Below, one piece after another: positions 43,988-54,100 of a stretch of DNA of 64,000 nt. A model generated the notes under the pieces. That model searched no databases. It was not told where the DNA came from and was given only the letters and a program-made list of their open reading frames with translations. The stretch is from Enoplolaimus lenunculus (lineage: Eukaryota > Nematoda > Enoplea > Enoplida > Thoracostomopsidae), in contig JASANG010002829.1 in assembly GCA_030248215.1 (NCBI GenBank), positions 186,001-250,000 of the forward strand, read 5' to 3'. Position 1 is the stretch's first letter. Each line of letters starts with the position of its first letter. The translations under genes were made by a program, and so were the position numbers.

Positions 43988-44395
43988 CTGTAGTGTCCCG
44001 AATAAGAAGGGGGTAACAAGAGGGGAGGTCCCCATTCTGAGCCCCAGTCAATAGGAGTCTGTATCCTTAATAAGTGTTCGTACGCAGATAGAGCCTGTAA
44101 CCCCTAATTAGAATCCATAAAGGTTAATTATCCCTAACTGTAGTGCATAAATGACTCCTGCACCAAATACAGCTAAGTTCGAAAGTTTAAAGCATACTTA
44201 AGCTTTGCTAAGAATAACCTTGCATTATCGCTCAAGGTTTTGATACAAGACAAATAAAGATTTAATTCAACGGATAGTTGCAATACCGGATATATAGCGA
44301 AGGGTGGGTTAAAAATACATTACAGTCCGTAACCGAATAACAGGGGTACCAGGCTAAAAAAATATCAATTCCGCCTCTTATTTGGGTCACTACAG
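43988..44395 (+). mobile_element. Tc1/mariner-like MITE, copy 2
   Basis: CTGTAGTGTCCCGAATAAGA to CCTCTTATTTGGGTCACTACAG, given here in parts: CCTCTTATTTGGGTC and ACTACAG. Flanked by TA. Lacks the internal duplications of the 4423 copy and is about 100 bp shorter. Confidence 0.8.
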
Positions 44396-44463
44396 TACGT
44401 AGGGCAGAATGGGCCGACTATTCCAGTTGCTGGAAAACAAAGTCAACTTTAAAAACTCGGGCC

Positions 44464-44633
44464 CATGTGTTGAATAGGGCCGGAACAGTAGTATAAGCAT
44501 ATTCCTAAGCATAAGCCTATAAGCCTAAGGCTAGCCTAAGCCTAAGCAAAAAAATTAGTCTAAAGCTTAAACCTTGACTCTATTATAGCCCCTCCGGAAA
44601 AAAATCCGGCCCTGTTCTATACATGGGCCAATA
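44464..44633 (-). mobile_element. TTAGGC-cored element, subfamily A
   Basis: CGGGCCCATGTGTTGAATAG to AAAAATCCGGCCCTGTTCTA and TACATGGGCC. Flanks AAAACTCG and AATACTCT are a possible eroded 8-bp duplication. Confidence 0.75.
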
Positions 44634-44744
44634 CTCTCATACGCTATATACGGCACTGACATATATACGAAAAATTCTATCTGACATTCCCCCACCGCAA
44701 AACACTAGGTCAGTCGCTTGCCAGAACAATTAACAACCTAACCC

Positions 44745-44860
44745 GGGCGACAAGTTCTCGTGTCGACGATTTTCCGGGTCGAAGAGTTATGGTGTCGATC
44801 AGTTGTGGGGTGGACGAGTTGTCGTCATTGACGAGATGTCGGGTGACGAATTGTCTTAGA
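44745..44860. repeat. GTCGAC minisatellite, copy 2, reverse orientation
   Basis: CGACAAGTTCTCGTGTCGAC and GGACGAGTTGTCGTCATTGA, complementary in sense to the 43.4-kb block. Confidence 0.7.
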
Positions 44861-45814
44861 TTACACACGACATGAGTGCGCCCACCCTCCTTGAATTCGC
44901 AAGTGTAGTTCTGTGGCAAAAACAATTTTATATAATATATAAGGTTCGAGCATATACGCTTGCAGTAAAGAACGTCTGTCGAAATGTTTATTCAACTTCC
45001 GTATGCTATTATTATTATAAAAGACAAGAATTTGAAAAACCTAACTTTTTCATATGTCTGCATCGTTACTCTGAGGAGTTGAGTAAAAAACGACTTGCTG
45101 AAGCGAGCTGTACGAAATAATTGTAGTTCTTGTGAGATGAAAGTTCTTGTAATGTCAAAATCAAAGCATTGTAGCAGACCAAATCCAACAGAATTTCGAA
45201 TCCGGCTGAAATTCCGACAAAATTTGTGTTCCGATTTTTTGACAGAGAGCGATTTTGGTACTAGAATTCCGGCATTTTCGGTTATGTGTGTTTTTCCATC
45301 AAATTATTTCACGTTTAAGCTTAATAGTATGGTCTATCTTGATTTAAAAGCCATTTGAAAAAAGCAAGAATGAATTGCAAATCCGCCTAATTTCGGAGAA
45401 ATGTACCTTGTGGTTGAATGCTTGCAACAAGCACAAACTGCGTTAGATATGAAATAAAAACCTTTTACATCAAAATTATATTCTGGTTCAAGTACGTAAT
45501 CCTTGGAGCTACTCAGAGGAAAATAGTGGACGGCATGCAGCAAACACGTCCCCCGACACAAAAGCTATTTTTCAAACAAGCATCCTGGAACTCCACGCTC
45601 CACTTGCCCTACATTCCGGCTTAATAATGAACTCATCCGCGTACATCAGTCACTTTCACGGCAGCTTGGAACATAAAGCATACGACCATAAAAAATCAAT
45701 GACAGAATAGAAATTTTAGGTAGGTCACTCTGCCGAGAAAATTTTTTCAGCTTTTTTATCGTGAAAATTTCAAAACCAAGAGAACATCATGGCTATTTCG
45801 CGTTTAAAACATCA

Positions 45815-46550
45815 GCCAATGTATAGAACAGGTCCGTAGTAGTAGTAGTAGTAGTAGTAGTGGTATAAGCATAATCATAAGCGTATGAAGTCTAAGCGAA
45901 AACCTAAGCGTACGAATGAGTTTATACGAACGACTAAGAAAAAATTAGTCTAAAGCTTAAAGCTTTATGGGTCATCCACGTTATACTGTCTACGCTACTG
46001 TAAAAAATTGTCCCCACGTACGAGCCCCTAAGTCTGTAATTTTACTGTTTCCAAATTACACGTCCAAATGTCACTCATATCCTGCGTAGACCCTACTGAC
46101 AACTCGCACTCTCTATGGACGACCTATGTTTGGTCATGTTGCCGTGCATACCCAAGCTAAATTGTCAATACGTTATTTAAAGGGCAACTGTTTTGTCCAG
46201 AGTCTGTCAGAAGGGACTCAGCTTATTTCGCAACACAAAGGTTGTCGGAAGGAACTTTGCTTTACAATTATACAGAGTCTGTTCGAAGGAACTCGTATTG
46301 TCAGACACTGTGTCCAGACAGTGTCTACATTGTCTTTAGTCCCTTCGAAGGACCTGCTTTCAAAACACACTATCTAGTTACACCTTCTGTAAAGTCTTTA
46401 TAGCTTAAGAACATTGTCGTTTTGTCCCGCCCTTAATGCCAGGTGTGTGGACAATTTTTTACAGTAGCGTAGACAGTATTACGTGGATGATCCATTACTC
46501 TATTGGAGTTTTGTAAAAAAACGTTCCGCACCTAATCTTTGCATGGTCCG
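45815..46550 (-). mobile_element. TTAGGC element, subfamily A, split by another element
   Basis: AGCCAATGTATAGAACAGGT, a (GTA)n expansion at 45837-45862, GCCTAA-like units, interruption at 45968-46494, then TTACTCTATTGGAGTTTTGT and ACGTTCCGCACCTAATCTTT and GCATGGTCC. Flanks AAAACATC and GAAAGATC. Confidence 0.75.
45968..46494. mobile_element. TIR element nested in TTAGGC element, TTA duplication
   Basis: Inverted ends over 45 bp: TGGGTCATCCACGTTATACT then GTCTACGCTACTGTAAAAAA on the left; the right end is the complement with two or three differences. Flanked by TTA on both sides (45965-45967, 46495-46497), as in PIF/Harbinger-type insertions. No transposase. Confidence 0.8.
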
Positions 46551-46770
46551 AAAGATCAATACATTTTCCTGATCTTTGCCCTGTATAGAGTAGGCAGAGT
46601 TTAGTATATTAATATATTGGTTTGAGGTTGAAGTAAACTTAAAGATACTAACACGCAACTCCTGCAACGCCAAATTTGACAGCTGGTAAGCGTATTCACG
46701 TAGTTATAAACCGATTCAAACATCTTTATCAGCGATTAAAATTTTATTTTCAGAGGTCAGTGCCGTTTTA

Positions 46771-47027
46771 CACCGTAAATTATACATTCCAGTGAGTTGA
46801 CTTTAACTCAGAATAGGTTGAATACGCACGGAAGCCTGAGCTCTGAATTAGGTCCTTAAAAACTCACAATTCTGAATTGATTGAACTTATTCTGAATTAA
46901 ATTAATCAACTTACCCGGAGTCAAATCAGCTCATAATGAGATCCATGTACTGTTATTAACTCAGAAATAACTAGGAATAACTAATTCTCCCTGAGTTTAG
47001 TTAATCAACTCAATGTCATTTACTGTG
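46771..47027 (+). mobile_element. GAGTTGATT palindromic MITE, copy 6
   Basis: CACCGTAAATTATACATTCC, TGAGTTGACTTTAACTCAGA, to CAATGTCATTTACTGTG. Confidence 0.65.
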
Positions 47028-48067
47028 TAAGCACCGAGGATGTTTATTTAAAGCAAGAAAAATCTACTGTTTGTCTAGCATAAACAACCCTTATAGAGTT
47101 AGTGATAAGGTCTGAAGTTGTTTTTCAACCTTATTCAATGCGGAAAACGCATAAACGTCTGATAGGAAGGATACTTGTACTCGGCAAGGTCCATACCATC
47201 TCTACCAATTTTAGAACCATGGTTTGGAATTTTATATCACAAAATCGCAGGCGAGATACGTGGGTTTACTATCACTAAAGTACTTCAGCTGCAATGGGGA
47301 CACAGCCCTTCTGAACTGAGTGTGAGCCTGGTAAAAATCAGGAATAGTAATTTCACAGTCTTGCTAGATCCAAGAAGATATTTAGCCTAAAAATTATTTT
47401 TGTGCCCCAAAAGGAAACAAAACCAAAATCTTGTGTGAAAGTTTTAGTACAAAAACTGTCTTATTAAACTTGTGTTCGCTTCGTTCGCGTTTTATGTTGG
47501 AAAAAAAGTTAAAGTATGACAAGCGCTACATTGAAAGTTCCATTTTGACGCACGAATTATTAACCTTTTTCAATAACTTTTTTAGTGATTATGAGTCATT
47601 GAAAATTCTCTGGACCCACCTTTACGGGGCATAAGTGTATGAATATTGAATGCGTTCAATTTAAACATCGGAATAATACTGTCGTGGCAGTGCGATTTTG
47701 CTGATATGATTAGTATTATATTTGTATATTTGTACCACCACTCATTTAGTTAAGAACCGTACTACACCCGCCGTGGTTTTAAGACAAAACTGTTCGGCAC
47801 ACTTGATGCACGGTTTTGCCGGCCCGGGCCGTACCTAAAAAACCAGTCTGGTTCCAACCCTGTATAGAATGCAATTGCAACCAAAGCAGTTTCAATTAGT
47901 GATTCAATCTTAACATTGACCACGATGATAAAAGTAGGCAACACTTCAGATTTCAGCTATTAATTAGAACCGCAATCTAAATATAATTGAAATATTAAAT
48001 TGATCATGTAACAATGTGGTTATGTTTTTATGTGATAAACAATTATATACTGCTCCCTAGGAAAGTT

Positions 48068-48430
48068 TTAACCCCGCTTGTATTTTAAGCTTTGTATTTC
48101 AACTGCATAAATTTTCTGAAATAGTTTTACCAACATAGCGGGGCAGGATGAGCTAGTTCTGGCTTGAAAAGACACATTTCCGATCCGGTAAAGGTTGTAG
48201 TGCGCTTTTTGCACCAAAACAAACAGAATACCGCTGGTCATACTGGTTGGCCTGAACTTTTGAACAAAATAAATTGACAGACCACTTATAGGCAGTAGGA
48301 ACTGAAACTTCATAAGGATCATTCCTGTGGGACCATCAAGATACGTGTACTGCAAAGATTGTAGTTTTGAACTGTCACGGTCAAAAGTTTTGCCAATGTT
48401 AACTTTTAAAGCTATCCCGTTTTCTCGCAC
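48068..48430 (-). CDS. possible exon or remnant, unknown
   Basis: A 120-codon open frame preceded on the same strand by TTGTTTTACAG. Encodes VRENGIALKVNIGKTFDRDS, then LQYTYLDGPTGMILMKFQFL and on to SLKYKRG and a stop. Not recognised. Length slightly exceeds chance, and the acceptor-like site is suggestive only. Confidence 0.2.
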   Translation of the reverse strand: MRENGIALKVNIGKTFDRDSSKLQSLQYTYLDGPTGMILMKFQFLLPISGLSIYFVQKFRPTSMTSGILFVLVQKAHYNLYRIGNVSFQARTSSSCPAMLVKLFQKIYAVEIQSLKYKRG

Positions 48431-48499
48431 GCCTGTAAAACAATTTGGATAAAAATTTTAGTCTATTTTTTGCTTTAAAATTATATTCTCGCAGATATA

Positions 48500-48613
48500 T
48501 ACTGCAAAAAATGGTGAGTCAAATCGACTATCTCCGAAATAGGCTTTTCTTGACTACACAACGGAGTCAACATTCGACTCCGCCAGAGTCAAATTTCACC
48601 ATTTATTACAGTG
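48500..48613. mobile_element. short MITE, GTCAAAT/ATTTGAC
   Basis: TACTGCAAAAAATGGTGAGT and CAAATCGACT on the left, AGAGTCAAATTTCACCATTT and ATTACAGTGTA on the right: imperfect inverted ends, about 114 bp. Confidence 0.55.
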
Positions 48614-49384
48614 TATGAAAGTAAAAATTTTAGGCTTTAAAACACGTCTAGAAGTTATTAGGCTTAGGATTGATACTTCTTTGCACTTTGACTTGAGAAT
48701 ATTTGACTGACGCGGAAAAACGTTAATAAGGACTGCCTAAATTTTATAATATGGCCCACAATATTCTGTCAAAAAATTTTGCGTCATCATTGCAGTCAAG
48801 ACGTCGAAAAATGACCATATACAACCCTATACTGAATTACGTAACTTTCACAAAAGTAAGGTTTTACTACTTGAATTACCAGCACCTGTGGCAGTTGAAA
48901 CATCTCCAGTTGAAGCCTAGACTGTACGGTTTTTATCTGACTCATGTCAAACTGTGGACCGTCCTACTCTTCAAATACACCATCATCTATAAATGTAGCG
49001 CATGCTGCGCAGATATGTGCAACCGGAACCGGGGATTCTATATAGGTCAAGTATAAAAATGAATTAAAACCGGAAGGAACGCGGACATCCTGTGGAAGGA
49101 GCGCCAAGCTAGATCTTCGTTTCAGGATGAAATTGAAAATGGGAAAATTCAAGGACAACCTCAGCTGTACATACGAAAATAATTGAACGATGAAAATTTT
49201 GGCGTGACCCGCGTTATCGCGAAAGAAGTTCTCCTTGGTTCGGATTTTCGTTCTATAGCCCGGTCTGGATATTTCAAAGGGAAATCTAGCTCGGCGAAAA
49301 TTCCGGCCAAATCACCGGGTCAAACAGTAGTATAACCATTGTGCATTGTAAGTTGAATTTACTAGTTGTTTCCATTGCAGTTTT

Positions 49385-49550
49385 TGGAAGATAAAAAGAA
49401 CAGGGGCGGAACAGTTGCATAAGCATATTCCTATAGCCTAAGCGTAAGCGTAAGAATGAGCTCATCCCTAAGCCTAAGCAAAAATAGTTTAAAGGTTAAA
49501 ATTTACTCTATAAGAAACCGACAGACAAACGTTCCGCTCTTGATCTTTTT
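49385..49550 (-). mobile_element. TTAGGC element, subfamily A, ends eroded
   Basis: AGAACAGGGGCGGAACAGTT, GCCTAAGCGTAAGCGTAAGA, to ACAAACGTTCCGCTCTTGAT and CTTTTT. Confidence 0.6.
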
Positions 49551-49924
49551 AATAAATGTTCGATTTTTCTTTAAACACAAGTGAGGCGCGCATATATTCG
49601 CCAGTGTTTCATAATTTTTTTAAAGGAAAAATGGCGGATGCATTGAAATTTTGGCTCATGTTTACGATAAAGGCCGTCCCATGGTCCCGGGACAGCAATG
49701 TACCAAGAGTGCAAACATATGCACTCTTGTTTACATACGCACAGCCAAATATATGTATATATAATATATGCTGCGAATGTGGTGTAGTAGGGGAGCTTTT
49801 ACTTTCTGGGCGGGGCGGGTTGCAGCCCCCCTGACCCCCATATACTGACAATGTGGTGTAGTAGAGGCAGGTTTTACTTTACTCGGTCGGGGGGGGGGCA
49901 GCCCCTTGAACCGTATATGCTAAA

Positions 49925-50690
49925 AGTCTCCTAGATTGCAATACCGTTAGATAGTGCGTTCTTGCAGATACAATTTTTAAAAAAATTAAGATTTCAACAA
50001 ATTTTTACCACATGTATATTATTAAAGCGGTAACGCCCCGCATACCTTTTTTGAGTAGCGTTACAGTTGTTTTAATGTTGTTTCATATTTAAACAAGAGA
50101 CAGCATAGGTATGCAAATAGAACGCATTCTTAAAAAGTTTTGCGAGGAATACTTTAGCGTTGCAAATTTGCAACCACACTGACTAGTAACTATTTAAACA
50201 CAACGATTTAGGTATTTATTGACGATTTAATTTTAAAACATTTCAGCGCAATGTTTAACGATTGGTTTGAAGCTAAATGTTCCAGAGTTTCTCACGCGTC
50301 AATAATTTCAAATTTCGAACGTTTCTATCCGGGCGTATCTCATGAGAGGTATTTAGACACGCTTAAAGCTACTGAATAAGGTGATTTTGATGAAGCACGA
50401 AAATGCAAAATCATATAAACAAAGTGCAATGTTTGAGTTGTAAACTTTCAATTCGCTGTTTTAAAAGAAAAGCTAATCTGGGGTTTAGTCGTTGACAGAA
50501 ACAGCGAATTGAATGCACCGACCACACCCAGAACTAATTAAATCCCTACTGTACCAATGTCTCAACTTTCCCGCTGTCCCAAATGTCCCACTGTAAGTTT
50601 GAACTGTCCTACTGTCCGCACTGTCACAATTATATTTGTTGTGTGTACTCCTGGTGCATTGCTGCCACGGGAAAATGGTGAAATTTTATA
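49925..50690 (+). repeat. 1-kb dispersed repeat, copy 2, short minisatellite
   Basis: Same order as 29380-30410: CTCCTAGATTGCAATACCGT, AAGCGGTAACGCCCCGCATA, GTGATTTTGATGAAGCACGA, then only about 80 bp of CTGTCC units and GTACTCCTGGTGCATTGCTG. Confidence 0.75.
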
Positions 50691-51044
50691 ATTTTGGATG
50701 GATTTCGCAATTTTTAGGGCACGTCGAACAATATTACTGCATATATCTGTAAAAATTGCGATGTGACTTATGACTATTTTGAACGACAGCACTTTTATAA
50801 AAATACCGAGGTCGAGCTTCTGCTAGAGCCAAACCTCCAGTTATAAATTGTTGCGCTGAGCCTAGGCGCTCAATTTAGTGTAACACAAAAAAGGTTATTT
50901 ACTGATACACATATTTTAAAACCCATAACAGGCGTAACCAGTATGTACACAAAACAATCATGAAAATGTTCATTTTTGCATGGACGTCACTATAAGCTAA
51001 AAACCACGCGTAAACGTTTGCACATTCTTTAGGATATATTCTGT

Positions 51045-51140
51045 TTACAGAGCCCGATCTTCCAAATACTTATATTCAAATGTAAATTGTTCCTTCTTGC
51101 GTTGAGCCCATTTTTCAAAATCGAAATAAATATATGTTCC
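51045..51140 (-). CDS. CNOT3: CNOT3 exon e18, C terminus and stop
   Basis: [20 protein letters not shown] then [11 protein letters not shown] and TAA. Human ends [20 protein letters not shown] then FEYRYLEDRDLQ. Acceptor CATTTTAG. Confidence 0.97.
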   Translation of the reverse strand, partial: GTYIYFDFEKWAQRKKEQFTFEYKYLEDRAL

Positions 51141-54100
51141 CTAAAATGTAAATGAATACACGTTTAGAATAACGAAGCAGGCAACTATATACTTTAATGC
51201 GGGGTTCACGTTATAACCGGGGCAGGTGGGACACGGTTTGTCCCATGTTGATTCGACGTCAACATTAAAATTTGGGCACTTATATCGGATCAACAGACAA
51301 AACTCGAATGTCATATGAAATTAGCTTACAAACCACCGCTCTCATATGATCAATGTGTACAAGGGACGGTATGTCACGTGACACTGTCGGACATTTATAC
51401 GAATAATGAATGAAAAGTTGGACGGCAGAGGCACAAGCGTGTTTTAAATACCAAATACATACCTGCAAATTGTTTCCGACACAAAATCACTTAAAACCAC
51501 AGCTTCATAATTCAAAAATTCAAATTTCAAATTCTAGTATCATATGATATTCAACAGGACAATTTGGGTATGTTACCTCAACTATGCAGACATTTGAAAA
51601 TATATCATATGATATTCGCAGACAATACCTCGAATATCATATGATATTGAAGGACAAAAGGTGACCTACACATGATATTAGCAGACAAATGCGAAGTTTT
51701 GAATACGATATGGGGTCTACAAGCAGACAAAATGTGACCCAATAGTCTAATGGGAACAAAACGTGTCCCAACCTGCCCCGGTTATAACGTGAACCCCGCA
51801 AACTGTTCCATAAGGAAAACGAATCGTACCAAAAATAAAGCGCCATTCCAGATGCTGTTCGCTTTTCAAATAGCATTTTTGAAAACGTATTTTACAAGCT
51901 GAGAAACAATGAAAAGCGTTGTGCGAAAATGCTTTTCCACAAAACAGCGTTTGATATAAAATGCTTTTCATTGCTTTTGGAAAGACATTAAAACACGAAA
52001 GTAAACCGCTATTTCGTACTATGTAGCTTAGCGAAACGCTATTCAGATTGGTACGAAAACGCGAATGTAAAAGATTTTCTGCGATTGTGTAGCAAAACGC
52101 TATTTTGATTGATGTGAAAATGTGAAAGTAAACGCTTTGAGAGTTTGCTTCCTTATCAATACAAACGCTATTTCAGAACGCGAAAAGCATTTTCTATTTT
52201 TAAGCCGAGAAGAGGCAAATAGTCACAAACGTTTCCAAACATAAATTGTTTTCCAGAAACAGACTACTTAGTGATTTCAGTAATAAGTTACTATATTTCA
52301 CTCTGAGGCACGAATTCGTTATTAAAATCAGCTAAAAAATTTCTACGTCCACTATTCATTCAAAGTTCGCAGAGTGCGGTTTGCGTTTGTTGCATCTGAT
52401 CCCAAATTTCGTACTCAAAGGGTTGAATAAATATGAAAAAGCAGCACTAAATATTTCCAAATGAGTGAAAACATAAACGAACCTGTTCGCATTCATCCGT
52501 AATGGTTTTCGGCTCTTCGTGTCTTTGAAACCACATCATGTACTTTGTGTGAAATCTCCAAGATTTTCGTTTTAAAGCTTTCGCAGCATGCAGCTGAGCA
52601 CGTGTTCCCTAAAAAGCAATAAATATTATTTGAAACTGAAAAAGTTGTTGCAGCGACCAACTTTAGGAAGGCCACAGTAAGCTCTACTTGCGTTCGAATC
52701 GCAGTCAACAAGTCACTAAGTTCTAAAATGGACTCCAAAACTCTGAGTTTGATTCCAAACATTTGGGACTATTAACAATCAACAATACGATCTACAGCTC
52801 AGCACACTAACCTCCATGTAATAAAATATGAAAAACAATGTCTCGGGCGCAAGCTGGGAATAGAATTCTGTCGTATCACAAGCAGCAGGAGGAGAGTGAG
52901 GATAGTAAGCAGGCGTTTGAACTTGATTATGTGGCAAATGTAACCTGTAAACATTAAGATTACGATCTATGTACTATGCGTTACTAAAATAAAATCTGTC
53001 ATCGACAAGACTTCAAAACGTCTGCAAACTACAACATTTCATCTGCAAAACCCAGGTTCAAATACAAAAACCGCTCCGTGTGGCGTGTGCAATTATGCTG
53101 GCTAAAATGTTACATTTAAAGAAACAAAATAAAACCAAAGCAACTATCAATCTAAGTTTTTAAAAACCACTAAGACATAAAAAATCTTGACAGCCTGCTT
53201 CTAAGTTCTACACAACGTAAAAATAAGATTGTACCACAAATTAAAACAAACCTGAATTTCTCGGAATCTGCTGGAACTGGAATATGCATGTGACATGCTT
53301 CAATCATTTGTTGCGCATTGAGATGTTCTTGCCTGAATTTAGTTTGACCAAGCGGACTTGCCGCTAAAACACAAAAGCAAAACAAAATTAAAACATTGGT
53401 TAGTCACTCAATTATTGCAAGCTAAAAAATTTTAGCCCAACTTATTGCAATCAAATTACAATCAAACAAAACAATGCACGGTTAAAACACCTTATATCGA
53501 GCTAATAACTTAATCGCTAGTCTGAAATGAATAAATTTAGCCAACGCGTGAGGAAAGGACAAGTTAATATTCACACCCACTCTCACATGGCTCTAGCCTG
53601 TCAACAGCCTCGCAACAGAAAGTACCCCGAATTTCATCATCTTGACTTAACTGGTTCTAAACCTAGAAAACCTAAATACCAATAAAATATTAATACTTGC
53701 GCTAGTCTGCTTGCATTTAGCGATTCAGTCACTTTGACTTCTTTACTTTACAAAGTTATAGCCTGCTTACCAAGTATTGGTGGTATCTTCGCAGGCTCTG
53801 AACTTTGTTGCTGTTGTTGCGAATTTTGTTGGCCGAATGTTGCAGTCGACAACAGAGAACTTGCGACAACATTTAGGGTGCTTGAAGCTGCAGCTGCATT
53901 GCTCAAATTAATACCACTCGAAGAAACGGCAGCGAGTGTCGACAGGCTGTTTGCAATTGATGCTGCAATTCCTGCAAAACCACATTACTGCTTTCAAATG
54001 CAACGTTTTATTGTAGGAAAACATAATATAGGTTATTTCCTTACACAATACGACAGAGCGACTTAAAATACCAACTTTCAAACGTGACACACATGCTACT

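Noticed and set aside
48751-49158. Zinc-finger-like CFNCHRC and CSACCADMC peptides on opposite strands
   Set aside because: Very short, followed by stops, no matching ligand spacing of a known finger.
53580-53670. Possible extra CNOT3 exon between e14 and e15
   Set aside because: Has an AG acceptor, but the phase-1 frame hits a stop within nine codons, and e14 joins e15 directly in frame.
53734-54066. 110-codon plus-strand frame with CCCCCEFCW
   Set aside because: Antisense shadow of CNOT3 exon e14; the minus strand fits phase and context.
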